Positions 1 through 8,227 of a stretch of DNA of 14,281 nucleotides are shown one piece after another; position 1 is the first letter of the stretch; every line of letters begins with the position of its first letter. Both the position numbers and the translations under genes were made by a program. Source of the stretch: JBEIVB01 sp040374085 (GTDB lineage Bacteria; Bacteroidota; Bacteroidia; UBA4408). The notes beneath the pieces are model-generated. The model did not search any database. It was not told the DNA's origin and saw only the letters and a program-made list of their open reading frames with translations. The stretch covers positions 1 through 14,281 of the forward strand of contig JBEIVB010000067.1 in NCBI GenBank assembly GCA_040374085.1, read 5' to 3'.

Positions 1-103
1 GGGTCAACCAAGTTTCCGTTTGGATACCCTGTAACGAACAGAATAAAGGTAATGGGAATCGGGTATTGCCTCCTGTTGAAGGCGTTTGGGTCTGAGGTAG
101 GGA

Positions 104-136
104 CAAAAAAACGTCCCGGCCAAGAAACCGGGACGT
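104..136 (-). terminator. Rho-independent terminator of the nidogen-like gene
   Basis: A 9-bp perfect stem (ACGTCCCGG at 111-119 with CCGGGACGT at 128-136) encloses an 8-nt loop. On the minus strand it is followed by a run of seven T (104-110). It lies 22 nt after the stop codon of the minus-strand gene at 159-1652, so it should end that transcript. The remaining bases at 1-103 show no gene I can recognise. Confidence 0.9.
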
Positions 137-158
137 CTTATCAAATTCGAAATTCTAG

Positions 159-1652
159 TTATTCGCGAATCAGCTTGCGGGTTACGATTCCGTCTTGGGT
201 GCGCAACTCAACAAAGTACACACCGCGCGGCTGAACGGTAAGGTCTAAGCTAAGCTGAGACTGGTTCTGCACGTTGTGTTGCTGCACCACCTGGCCCGCA
301 AGGTTCATTACCCTAACCTGGCCGTTGCCGGCTTTGCCCAGGTTCAACAATACCATGCCGTTGCTGGGATTGGGTTGAAGGCTAATCTCCGTTGCGTTGT
401 TTGCTTTGATGCCGGTAATCACCGGTGCAACGGTTACGTGGGTGGTGGTGTTGGTGGTTGCAACTGTGCTGCCATTATCTGTAGCAATCACTTGTATGTC
501 GCTGCTGCTGCGGTTTGCGGTGGCTATATATTGCACCACCATAACTGCAGGGTTGCCGGGGGTGTTGCTCACAATCTGGTAGTTGGGGTCGGCGCTGGTC
601 ATGGCCAGAGTAACCATTTGGTTGTTTTCCGGACCGATAAAGCTGTACACAAACTCAGCAGAATCGCCTTCGTTCAAATACACCGAGTCGCACAAGTTGG
701 TGAGGGCAATGGGCGGAATGTTCACCTGAGAGCAGGTGGTGAAGAAATAGGAGCTGTTGTCGAGGTAATCTACACCATCGTTGTTGCCAACCGGACCATC
801 GTAATCCGTGCCCAATTGACCAAAACGTCCTACCTGAAAGAAATTCACACTGTCTCCTTTGTTGATGCCCACCGTGGTTGGCCAGCCTCCAGTTGTAGAG
901 TTGAACGAATTAATGTTAGCCCACTGCATATCGCCGTAGCAAAAGGCCACGTTGTTTCCACCCGGTACAAGGGGATCATTGCCATCGGTTATGATGACCT
1001 GAAAGGTGTTGCGCAAACTACCCTGCAAGTTGAAACAACCCACCTCTTGCCACTTTATGATGGCGGCGGTTGGCGTAATTTTATAATATACAACTCCATG
1101 ATGGGGAGGCACCGGCAAGGGATTACCCAAGCTATCCGTGCCGGGGGTTGATGGAGCCCGTGTATCGATATCGGCCCAAAATGGCGCTATCATTTGGAAA
1201 TTTGCTTCCGGAAACGGGGTCGAGGACCAGTTGACATGAGGCCCACCGAAGGAAATGTTTCCGTTGTTGTTCACAAAGAAGGTATTCATTGGCGTTCCAT
1301 AATAGCAAAACGAAAAGGGAAGCGGCATCGCAAGGCTAAAACCATCATCGGTAGAGTGGTAGGGTGGATCTGAATTTACAAAGGGCACCACCTGAAAAGT
1401 AGAATCCAGCGGAACAAGGCACCCACAATTGGAGTTGGTGGTGGTGCTCAGTACCGATGGTAACAGCGGTGCATTCGACTGAGCCGTTCGAGCTGTGTTC
1501 AAAACGCCATGCTGAAGCATCTGCTCCTGCAAGGTTCCGTTGCGCTTCATTAAATCGTACTGCGCAGTGCCGGGCATTGGAATGCCGCTCTGTGCCATGG
1601 CTTGTACGGATAACAATCCGCCCAAAAGTGCCAATGAGAAGAGATGTTTCAT
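159..1652 (-). CDS. Secreted nidogen-like protein with type IX secretion C-terminal domain
   Basis: This 497-residue exported protein is probably surface-attached or released through the type IX secretion system. Residues 1-20 form a signal peptide (hydrophobic core, then AMA before Q21). Residues about 85-305 resemble the extracellular nidogen-like (NIDO) domain: the segment VNNNGNISF near 128, MIAPFWADID near 154, and a later stretch describing a fibre-like beta domain with paired cysteines. An intervening region at about 310-415 looks like an Ig-like or cadherin-like beta domain. The last 75 residues are a type A sorting domain, with LQPNPSNG near 425, GVYFVEL and a basic end (RKLIRE). Such domains are removed when cargo crosses the outer membrane. 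The gene has its own promoter and terminator, so it is probably monocistronic. Its ligand and role (adhesion is common for NIDO proteins) are not shown by the sequence. Confidence 0.85.
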   Translation of the reverse strand: MKHLFSLALLGGLLSVQAMAQSGIPMPGTAQYDLMKRNGTLQEQMLQHGVLNTARTAQSNAPLLPSVLSTTTNSNCGCLVPLDSTFQVVPFVNSDPPYHSTDDGFSLAMPLPFSFCYYGTPMNTFFVNNNGNISFGGPHVNWSSTPFPEANFQMIAPFWADIDTRAPSTPGTDSLGNPLPVPPHHGVVYYKITPTAAIIKWQEVGCFNLQGSLRNTFQVIITDGNDPLVPGGNNVAFCYGDMQWANINSFNSTTGGWPTTVGINKGDSVNFFQVGRFGQLGTDYDGPVGNNDGVDYLDNSSYFFTTCSQVNIPPIALTNLCDSVYLNEGDSAEFVYSFIGPENNQMVTLAMTSADPNYQIVSNTPGNPAVMVVQYIATANRSSSDIQVIATDNGSTVATTNTTTHVTVAPVITGIKANNATEISLQPNPSNGMVLLNLGKAGNGQVRVMNLAGQVVQQHNVQNQSQLSLDLTVQPRGVYFVELRTQDGIVTRKLIRE

Positions 1653-1730
1653 GGGGAAAAAAGATTTAAAACTAATGTGAAAAATGAAGAGTTCGAGTAA
1701 TGTAACTTAGGCAAACACCAAAAGGTCAAT

Positions 1731-1761
1731 CAAATGTAATAAAAAAAAATCAAGGTCCAAA
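1731..1761 (-). promoter_or_regulatory. Bacteroidetes-type promoter for the nidogen-like gene
   Basis: On the minus strand TTTG (1761-1758) is separated by 19 nt from TACATTTG (1738-1731), an exact match to the Bacteroidetes -33 / -7 pattern TTTG ... TAnnTTTG. The predicted transcript start is near 1725, leaving a leader of about 70 nt before the ATG at 1652. Confidence 0.7.
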
Positions 1762-1961
1762 GACCTGGCTATGGGTTGAGCACCAAAAGATTTGAACCAG
1801 GCAAAGGCCTCTGCAGCAATAGCCTGTGTAAAATTTAACAGGCCCAAAGGCAAAATCCAGATGAGTCCTCCTTAGTCCAAGAGATGCTGGGATTCAAGAA
1901 TGGGAGTCTTACAATTTCCATGTGCGCACACCACCAACCCAAACAAACACGAGCACCAACC
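1762..1961. other. Intergenic stretch without a recognisable gene
   Basis: Together with the promoter and terminator beside it, this is the gene-free gap 1653-2020 between two minus-strand secreted-protein genes. Short open frames exist but have no start codon and no family resemblance. I see no repeat, RNA gene or binding site that I can support. Confidence 0.5.
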
Positions 1962-1999
1962 AAAAAAAAAAGTGGACAGGTTGCTTAAAGCCTGTCCAC
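1962..1999 (-). terminator. Rho-independent terminator of the LamG-type gene
   Basis: A perfect 9-bp stem (GTGGACAGG at 1972-1980 with CCTGTCCAC at 1991-1999) has a 10-nt loop. On the minus strand it is followed by ten T (1971-1962). It lies 21 nt beyond the stop codon of the minus-strand gene at 2021-3031. Confidence 0.93.
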
Positions 2000-2020
2000 G
2001 GTAAAACGAAAGGATGCTGC

Positions 2021-3031
2021 TTACCCTTTTATGAATCGTAAGCGGCGCGGAACATCACCATCTACCCGAAGCAAATAAACACCTTTGGCAAATGTTTGCA
2101 AATCTAGGAGGGTACGGTTTGCTGAAATTTGGCCGGTAAAAACGACCCTTCCTGTGCAATCCACAACGGAATACGAGTTGCCGATTAGCGCATCCTCCAA
2201 TTCAACGCTGAGTTGATCGGTGGCCGGATTGGGGTATGCCGATAACGCTGCGCCGGCAAGGGTAAAATCGATACCTGAGCCCACTCCGTTGTAGAGCGCA
2301 GTTACCTCTTGTTGGGTTAGTGCCCGGTTCCAAATGCCAATGTCGTCTAACAAGCCGCCCCATGGGGTATACATGGCATCGGCAAAAACACCGTTTCCTG
2401 CCACATTTGGACAAGTGCCAAAATAGAAGTTCGCATTCGCAACACCGGTGCCGGTAATGCTTGTAGTGGCGCCGCCCACAAAAACTCCATTTACATAAAA
2501 ATCGACTCCGGTTTGGGAAGATGAAACCACCAAATGCTTCCAAGATCCATTGGGAACAGCCGTGCCAAAAGGTGCGCAGGTTATCATAATCCCGCAATGA
2601 AGATTCAGTTCATAACTGCCGCCGCAAATCGGATCCACCATACTGCTGGTGATGCGCATAAGCCACGACTGCCCGCATTGGCCACCGCCGTAACCCAAAA
2701 TCTGACGACCGGATGGGTTGCTTCCAAGCGTTGTTGTATTAAACCAAAATGCAACGGTCCGATCGCTGGCCGGAAAGGAAGCAGCACTTCCCACAATGTA
2801 ATCGTCCACCCCATCGAAGGAATAAGCTGCGTTGGGCGTTCCAAATCGATCGTTGCCCAAGACGGCACCCGATGCGGTACCGTTGTTGCCGTTGCCGCTT
2901 TGGTCGTTTGCATTTCCGGTGAAAGGCCACCAGCCAACCAGTCCGTTTGTTGGCACGTATCCCGGCACGGCGCTGCAAAAGGCTGTTGTGTAAAAAAAGA
3001 ATAGAACAAGAGAGAGTACGGAAGTTTTCAT
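2021..3031 (-). CDS. Secreted LamG/concanavalin-like protein with type IX secretion C-terminal domain
   Basis: The protein has 336 residues from the ATG at 3031, chosen because MKTSVLSLVLFFF begins a clean signal peptide; an upstream in-frame ATG at 3100 would put 23 polar residues in front of it. Residues about 30-245 are a LamG-like jelly-roll (Laminin_G_3 type). Visible marks are GLVGWWPFTGNANDQSGNGN, then YSFDGVDDYI, AFWFNT, and DDIGIWNRALTQQEV near the end. These folds usually bind carbohydrate or protein ligands or act as accessory domains; no catalytic site is visible. The last 70 residues form a type A sorting domain (YPNPATDQLSVEL ... GVYLLRV ... LRFIKG), so the protein should leave by type IX secretion. 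A strong terminator follows it. The ligand is unknown. Confidence 0.85.
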   Translation of the reverse strand: MKTSVLSLVLFFFYTTAFCSAVPGYVPTNGLVGWWPFTGNANDQSGNGNNGTASGAVLGNDRFGTPNAAYSFDGVDDYIVGSAASFPASDRTVAFWFNTTTLGSNPSGRQILGYGGGQCGQSWLMRITSSMVDPICGGSYELNLHCGIMITCAPFGTAVPNGSWKHLVVSSSQTGVDFYVNGVFVGGATTSITGTGVANANFYFGTCPNVAGNGVFADAMYTPWGGLLDDIGIWNRALTQQEVTALYNGVGSGIDFTLAGAALSAYPNPATDQLSVELEDALIGNSYSVVDCTGRVVFTGQISANRTLLDLQTFAKGVYLLRVDGDVPRRLRFIKG

Positions 3032-3171
3032 AAGGTTTGTTTGGGTGTTGGTTTTAGCGTTGGTTGTTAAATCCAGAAACGGTGAGCATGGAGCCTTCAA
3101 CCCTAATGGCTAGGCCAGGCAACGGGATTTCACTCACCGTGAACAGAAAGAAAAATATGGGCGACCTTCCT

Positions 3172-4452
3172 TTAGCGCGAAACCAGCCTTAGGGTATGGT
3201 GCTCGCGTTCAGCCACACGCAGGTGGTAGATGCCCTCGGGAAGGGAGCCAACTTCAATGAGCTGATTTTCGGAAACAAGGGTACCCACCAGCACCAACCT
3301 ACCGCTTGCATCGAACAGTTGATACGAGCCTCCCACCCATTCCAGCGGAGTTTGCATGCGCAGCTGGCCGTTTGCAGGGTTGGGATAGATGCGGGAAGAG
3401 GAAAGGGAAACCTCCGATAAACCGGTGGCTCCCAACTGAACTATCTGTGTAAGCGTATCGCTGAAAGCGCAATTGGATGCAATAAGCCGAACCGTATAGG
3501 TGCCAGAAGAGTTGTAGATGTGCACCGGGTTTTCCAGGTTAGAAGTTCCACCATCGCCAAAGTCCCAAGCGTAACTCAATTGACCATTTGCACCGGTGGG
3601 CAAGGAAGAAGTGTTTGAAAAAGTTGCGCCGTTGCCGCTGGTGCTGAAGGAAAACGCCGCAGTGGGCTCATTGATGAAAAGATTCCAGTCGTTGATGCCT
3701 GCAAACAAGGTGGCATCTGATTTAAATTGGTAATACTGAGCACGCGGAGACGAAATACCGGCAGTGTAAGCATTTCCGGAAGCCGGAACTTTCCAAATGC
3801 TGCTGAATATGCTGCACGCGGCTAAGTAGCTGCCGTCGATGTTGGGATGGCTGTTGTCGGAAGAATGCAGCACCAATGTGGTGTCGTTCAACACATTCTT
3901 CCAGGTTACGCCAACCGGAGCGCACTGCACACTCAGCAGGTCGCTGATTTCCATGTATGCGCTGGTTAAAGAATCCTGCATGTGATTGAAATCCACAAAA
4001 ACCGGGCTGCAGTTCACCCCACCCGGATCGCACTGCTGGCCGCCAAAGCGCCTACCCCAGGTCATGTAGGTTATAATCTTAACGCATGGATTGGCTTGCT
4101 CCGCCATCATCTTCAAATCGCTTAATGCGGGATACATATCGTTGTAGCGGTAATAGGGAATGGTGGGCACCTGGCTCTGCTCCTGCACCACGATGTAATC
4201 CCATGTGCCCAAATTGATTTTGGCTGTGGAGGTAGGATCGTTTACATGTCCCGATATGGTCATGCCCCCGGGCATACTGGAATCCATGATGAGGGTTTTA
4301 CCCGCAGCATTGGACAGGCTTTGCACCAAACTGGGGAGGTTGTTCACCGAGCAGTAGCTGTTGCCCAAAAACAATACCCGCAGGGTGTCTTGAGCAAATG
4401 CAGCGGTGGAAAAAACGACAAGAAAGAAGAATACAGCATAGAACTTTTTCAT
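3172..4452 (-). CDS. Secreted SGNH-hydrolase-like protein with PKD and type IX secretion domains
   Basis: The protein has 426 residues from the ATG at 4452, chosen because MKKFYAVFFFLVVF starts a signal peptide ending AFA before Q21; the in-frame ATG at 4500 adds 16 polar residues. Residues about 24-255 resemble DUF4886-type SGNH hydrolases: VLFLGNSY near 26-33 offers Ser32 as nucleophile, VVQEQS sits at 88-93, and DNSH at 199-202 gives the DxxH pair (Asp199, His202). Residues about 263-340 are a PKD domain (AWDFGDGGTS, then SGTYTVRL). The last 70 residues are a type A sorting domain (YPNPANGQLR ... GIYHLRV ... LRLVSR). Family knowledge suggests an esterase or deacetylase acting on an extracellular polymer, but the substrate is not shown. 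No clear terminator follows. Confidence 0.82.
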   Translation of the reverse strand: MKKFYAVFFFLVVFSTAAFAQDTLRVLFLGNSYCSVNNLPSLVQSLSNAAGKTLIMDSSMPGGMTISGHVNDPTSTAKINLGTWDYIVVQEQSQVPTIPYYRYNDMYPALSDLKMMAEQANPCVKIITYMTWGRRFGGQQCDPGGVNCSPVFVDFNHMQDSLTSAYMEISDLLSVQCAPVGVTWKNVLNDTTLVLHSSDNSHPNIDGSYLAACSIFSSIWKVPASGNAYTAGISSPRAQYYQFKSDATLFAGINDWNLFINEPTAAFSFSTSGNGATFSNTSSLPTGANGQLSYAWDFGDGGTSNLENPVHIYNSSGTYTVRLIASNCAFSDTLTQIVQLGATGLSEVSLSSSRIYPNPANGQLRMQTPLEWVGGSYQLFDASGRLVLVGTLVSENQLIEVGSLPEGIYHLRVAEREHHTLRLVSR

Positions 4453-4500
4453 GGTGTTTGCTGAACGTTTTGAAAGCATGTTTTCGGTTTTATCACTCAT

Positions 4501-5185
4501 AACGAAATGAGTAGGGGTAATGGTTTACAGCCATTCAAAAAAAAGATTTGCGTAATGTAATTTTCTCTTTCTGCTGTGCAAAGTTTGCTGGGCTCGAGGA
4601 AGACGCATCGGCAGAACCCACCCTCCTGCACCTTTTCAAAACGGCGGATGAACCATTTTTTTAAGCCATCTGCCGTGATGAAGCAAACGAGAACGACAGA
4701 CAGAACAATCGCCTTGACTGTAGGCGGCAAGGGCGAAACATCAACCGTTGCCACAAGCGGTGAATAGGGCATCCAACATATAAGCGACCGAGCTGCAAGA
4801 CTGTTGTTGAACAGGTATTTCCCGGGTCTGCTGCGCAACATGCCCCTGCAGGTGCGCATCGCAAACACGATGCCCAGTTCGGTTCAGGTTGCCTCAACTT
4901 TCTCGTTGAAACGCAATACACAGTAACGCAGAAAAAAAAGTCAGAAGGTCGAAGAGGGTGCTGTGCAAACCAAACACACCCTGTAGGTACGCATTTGCTT
5001 TATGCTCCACGCGCCGGAAGTTTTGCAGCTGTTCTGAATCTACCTCATCGGAACTCACTGCGATAAAACCATAACTATCTACATAATTATATATTAAAAG
5101 AATACAAATAAAAATAAAAACATGAAAAAATCCATAACGTCATACCTCCGGAAGGCGTTTCTCAGCAACTCGTATGCACCATGGT
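4501..5185. other. Gene-poor stretch of about 685 bp
   Basis: No reading frame here has a family signature. The frames at 4497-4868 (minus) and 4576-4767 (plus) overlap on opposite strands and look like chance. A plus-strand frame without a start codon (about 4768-4925) ends in a TAA and could be the tail of a decayed gene, but nothing confirms this. Bases 5055-5121 are very AT-rich and lead into an ATG at 5122 (MKKSITSYLR...), which looks like a gene start but then runs into the 3' end of hemW on the opposite strand. I see no RNA gene or repeat. Confidence 0.4.
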
Positions 5186-6319
5186 CTAAACCAACCAAAA
5201 TCCGTCGGAGGCTATGCCATCTGCCCAGAGTCGCCCCTCGGGCGTTAGGCACGCCCCATCATGGGTTAGCGCCACACAACCTTTTGCCTGCCACGATTCC
5301 CAGGCCTGGCGCAAGCGCCCACTGGCTTCGGCGCCAAACCGCTCCGAATAATCCGCCCAGGTAAATCCTTTGGTGAGGCGAAGCCGGGTCATCAGATATT
5401 CGTTGTGACGGTCGTTCATGCTCAGGGTCTCGGTTTGCAGGGGCAGGGTGCCTTTGCTGAGGGCCTGCACCCAGGCGCCGGTGCTGCGCGGATTCCACAT
5501 GCGGGTGCCCACTCCATCGAAGGAATGCGCCGATGGCCCCAAGCCCAGATAGGGCGCACCAAACCAATAGCTGCTGTTGTGGCGGCTCTCCCAACCCGGT
5601 TTAGAGAAGTTGGAGGTTTCGTAGGGAACGATGCCGTATCGCTCCAACGCTTCACACAAGGCCCGGTGCTGGCCCCAGGATTCTTCGTCGGGTGCCGGCA
5701 AAAAACGGCCGCTTTGGGCTTCCCGCCCCAAAAAGGTGCCGGGCTCTACGGTAAGCTGGTAGGCCGATACGTGCACCAAAGGCCACTGCATCAGCCGCAC
5801 CACCTGCTCTTCTAAGCCTTCCGGGGTTAATCCGGGGTGGTGATAAATCAAATCTATGCTTATGTTTCCCAAACCTTTTCCAAACAGATGATCCAGGGCA
5901 TGAAGGCTCTGTGCCGCGCTGTGGCTGCGGTTCATGCGGCTCAGAAACTCGGGCAGCAGGCTCTGAACCCCCAAGCTCACGCGGTTAATGCCCATCTCCA
6001 TCCATTGCCGAACACGCTCTGCGCTCACATCTTCGGGGTTGGCTTCTAGGGTGATCTCCTCAAATACCACCTCCGGAAATGCAGCCCGAATTTGTTCCAA
6101 AAGGCGCTCCAAATCGGCCACCGAAACAAGGCTGGGCGTGCCCCCGCCCAGATAAAGGGTGCGGGGCTTTGCATGGCCAAAAAAACGGCTGCGCAAGTTG
6201 ATCTCACGCTCAAGGGCCATCCAATAGGCCTCCTGCCCTTTCAAGGATACCGAGAAATGAAAGTCGCAGTAATGGCATGCCTGTCGGCAAAACGGTATGT
6301 GTACATAAATGCCGGCCAT
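5186..6319 (-). CDS. hemW: HemW-type radical SAM heme chaperone
   Basis: This 377-residue cytoplasmic protein is of the HemW family (once called oxygen-independent coproporphyrinogen oxidase-like), which binds heme and passes it to target proteins. The start MAGIYVHIPF is the usual family N-terminus. The 4Fe-4S cluster motif CRQACHYC lies at residues 11-18 (Cys11, Cys15, Cys18). The SAM-binding GGGTPS is at 58-63, followed by a glutamate strand (EITLEANPE), RVSLGVQS and DLIYHHPG. The C-terminal HemW domain shows YWFGAPYLGLGPSAHSF. Length is normal for the family. HemW proteins have CxxxCxxC without the fourth cysteine of HemN; here the residue after Cys18 is Asp, in agreement. It lies downstream of the TPM gene on the same strand but behind a likely terminator. 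Confidence 0.92.
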   Translation of the reverse strand: MAGIYVHIPFCRQACHYCDFHFSVSLKGQEAYWMALEREINLRSRFFGHAKPRTLYLGGGTPSLVSVADLERLLEQIRAAFPEVVFEEITLEANPEDVSAERVRQWMEMGINRVSLGVQSLLPEFLSRMNRSHSAAQSLHALDHLFGKGLGNISIDLIYHHPGLTPEGLEEQVVRLMQWPLVHVSAYQLTVEPGTFLGREAQSGRFLPAPDEESWGQHRALCEALERYGIVPYETSNFSKPGWESRHNSSYWFGAPYLGLGPSAHSFDGVGTRMWNPRSTGAWVQALSKGTLPLQTETLSMNDRHNEYLMTRLRLTKGFTWADYSERFGAEASGRLRQAWESWQAKGCVALTHDGACLTPEGRLWADGIASDGFWLV

Positions 6320-6360
6320 GGTGCAAAAGTGAGGAAAGAGAACGGGAACGGGATGGACGT

Positions 6361-6391
6361 AAACAGAAAATCCCTCCGCGAAGGAGGGATT
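6361..6391 (-). terminator. Likely terminator of the TPM-domain gene
   Basis: A perfect 9-bp stem (6369-6377 with 6383-6391, loop of 5 nt) is followed on the minus strand by TTTTCTGTTT. It lies between the stop codon of the TPM gene (6517) and the hemW start (6319). A second, weaker hairpin (6393-6397 with 6405-6409) abuts it on the upstream side. The T tract is imperfect, so attenuation or RNA processing are alternatives. Confidence 0.55.
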
Positions 6392-6516
6392 CCCGCAGGC
6401 TCCTTGCGGAGACCTGTAACCAATAAACCTATGATGATACCGAAACCTTCACAATGGAAAAAGGTTTTATTTACCCGCAAAAAATTATGTAAGAAACTGA
6501 TTATCAGCTAAAAAAA

Positions 6517-7278
6517 TTACCAGTCGCCTCCGGCGCCTCCGCCTCCAAAGCTTCCGCCCCCAAATCCGCCAAAACCGCCGCCCGACGATCCGCCACCAAA
6601 GCCTCCGCCCCAGCCACGCGAGCCCCCAAAGCTGCCCGGGAACATAAAGAACCCGCTGCTGCCCAGGGTTCGGCCCCGGCCTCCGCCCCCACCCCGTCCA
6701 AGAAAACGAATGAGCAGGAATATGATGATCATCACCACAATCACCACCACAAATGGATTCACGGGTGGACCTTCGCGCCGGGCAGGTTCGGCCTCGAATT
6801 TGCCCAATAAGCGATTCATTATGGCATCGGTGCCGGCATCTAAGCCCTCAAAAAAACGGCCCTGCTTAAACTCGGGTGCAAGGGTTTGGGTGATGATGCG
6901 CTTGCAGATGGCATCGGGTAGATATTCCTCCACCCCATAGCCGGTAGCAATAAAAGTTTTTCGCTCGGCCTTGGCCACCAACAGCAACACGCCGTTGTCT
7001 TTGGCTTTTTGCCCTATGCCCCAGGCTTCGCCCAGTTTAAAGGCATAATCGGCCACCTCGTTGCCCTCCAGGGTAGAAAGGGTAACGATGGTGATCTGGG
7101 TAGAGGTAGAATCGTTGAAGGCAACGAGCTTTTGCTCGAGCTGCTCCACCTGATCGGCGCTTAGAAGGGCGGCAAAATCGTTCACCAGCCTTGGTGGGGT
7201 GGGACGTTTGGGCATGTCGGCCATGGACCCAAAAACCGGGAACACCAACAAAACCAACCACCATCGCAACAACCGCAT
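6517..7278 (-). CDS. TPM-domain membrane protein with glycine-rich tail
   Basis: The protein has 253 residues from the ATG at 7278 (or 255 from 7284); the longer frame starting at 7344 would place 20 extra residues before the signal peptide and would overlap the promoter. A signal sequence MRLLRWWLVLLVFPVF is followed by a TPM domain at about 28-150: LVNDFAALLSADQVEQLEQ, then STQITIVTLSTLEG, NGVLLLVAKAERK and GYGVEEYLPDAICKRI. Next come a transmembrane helix (about 163-182, PFVVVIVVMIIIFLLIRF) and a tail of Gly with Ser, Phe and Arg ending GGDW. This order is typical of YgcG/TPM_phosphatase proteins, whose domain faces the periplasm and has been linked to photosystem repair in plants and acid phosphatase activity. 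The bacterial function is not settled. Confidence 0.85.
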   Translation of the reverse strand: MRLLRWWLVLLVFPVFGSMADMPKRPTPPRLVNDFAALLSADQVEQLEQKLVAFNDSTSTQITIVTLSTLEGNEVADYAFKLGEAWGIGQKAKDNGVLLLVAKAERKTFIATGYGVEEYLPDAICKRIITQTLAPEFKQGRFFEGLDAGTDAIMNRLLGKFEAEPARREGPPVNPFVVVIVVMIIIFLLIRFLGRGGGGGRGRTLGSSGFFMFPGSFGGSRGWGGGFGGGSSGGGFGGFGGGSFGGGGAGGDW

Positions 7279-7293
7279 GTTCATAAAGACGTT

Positions 7294-7301
7294 CAAAGGT
7301 A
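7294..7301 (-). promoter_or_regulatory. -7 promoter element for the TPM-domain gene
   Basis: The minus strand carries TACCTTTG (7301-7294), an exact TAnnTTTG. A partial -33 element (CTTG) lies 17 nt upstream of it. The predicted transcript start is near 7288, which fits a very short leader before the ATG at 7278 and argues against the upstream start at 7344. Confidence 0.5.
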
Positions 7302-7337
7302 CAGAATATTGCAGCGGACAAGCGGTAAGCTGTTTAC

Positions 7338-8219
7338 ATGGCATGGTTCATAACTGCATACCCGGTTGGTATTGGGCATGGCACAGCGGCCGTATTTTTG
7401 GGCAACCCATTGGTTGTGAAACACGCACCATTTCGGCAGGGACGCCTGCATTTTACCGACCAGGGCCAGGGCAGAGCGGTAGTGCTGCTGCATGGCTTTC
7501 TGGAAGACGGCAGCATTTGGCAGGAGCTGGCAGCAGACCTCAGCAAAGGGTATCGCGTTGTTGCTATAGACCTGCCCGGGCATGGCCAATCCGATTCCTA
7601 CGGCTACATCCACGAAATGGAGATGATGGCCAAAGGGGTAAAAGAGGTGTTGGATTTTCTGGGACTTTGGCGGGTGGCCATGGTGGGGCATTCCATGGGC
7701 GGATACGTGGCTCTGGCTTTTGCCGAGCAGTTTCCGGAGATGCTGAGGGGCATGGTGCTTTTTCACAGCACGGCCCTGCCCGACAGCCCCGACCGAAGGC
7801 TGGAGCGCGACCGCGCCATTGCGGCCATCAAACGCAACCACGGCAAGTTCATAGCAGGCTCTTTGCACCGCCTGTTTCACCCCCAATGGGCGGGCTACCA
7901 CGCTCCACAAATTGAGGCCCTGGAAACGCGTGCCGCCCAAATGAGCACACGCGGCATCATAGATTCTCTGGAGGGCATGAAGTGCCGCAAAAACAGGGAA
8001 ATGATTTTGCAAGCGGCCGAATATCCGGTTCAGTTTATTGCCGGACAGGCCGATCCGGTGGTTCCCCTAGAGGATGTGAAAGCCCAGTGCCGGCTGCCCA
8101 AACGCAGCGTGCTTACCGTGCTTCAACACAGCGCCCACATGGGATTCCTGGAGGAACCCGACCAAAGCAAAAAAGCCATCCGGAGGTTTCTCCGAATGGC
8201 CTTTCGCATGGGCAACTGA
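7338..8219 (+). CDS. Alpha/beta hydrolase
   Basis: This alpha/beta-hydrolase-fold enzyme has 293 residues from the ATG at 7338. The canonical marks are present: LLHGF at 50-54 (oxyanion hole), DLPGHGQSD at 78-86, the nucleophile elbow GHSMGG at 117-122 (Ser119), the acid in GQADPVVP (Asp239), and the histidine in SAHMGF (His267). A lid segment lies between about 145 and 215. The conserved part begins near residue 30, so a GTG at 7416 (267 residues, starting at the V before KHAPF) is a credible alternative start. The substrate cannot be told; haloperoxidase-like or esterase members look like this. It is divergent from the TPM gene and converges on rplY, their stop codons being 8 nt apart. Confidence 0.88.
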   Translation: MAWFITAYPVGIGHGTAAVFLGNPLVVKHAPFRQGRLHFTDQGQGRAVVLLHGFLEDGSIWQELAADLSKGYRVVAIDLPGHGQSDSYGYIHEMEMMAKGVKEVLDFLGLWRVAMVGHSMGGYVALAFAEQFPEMLRGMVLFHSTALPDSPDRRLERDRAIAAIKRNHGKFIAGSLHRLFHPQWAGYHAPQIEALETRAAQMSTRGIIDSLEGMKCRKNREMILQAAEYPVQFIAGQADPVVPLEDVKAQCRLPKRSVLTVLQHSAHMGFLEEPDQSKKAIRRFLRMAFRMGN

Positions 8220-8227
8220 AGCCCGGT

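Noticed and set aside
276..1151. Open plus-strand frame of 291 codons
   Set aside because: It is antisense to the nidogen-like gene, which has a signal peptide, recognisable domains, promoter and terminator. The plus frame has no family features.
4497..4868. Minus-strand frame of 123 codons upstream of the SGNH gene
   Set aside because: No family resemblance, no promoter, odd composition, and it overlaps other equally good chance frames.
7293..8012. Minus-strand frame of 239 codons
   Set aside because: It is the antisense shadow of the alpha/beta hydrolase, which shows a complete catalytic set.
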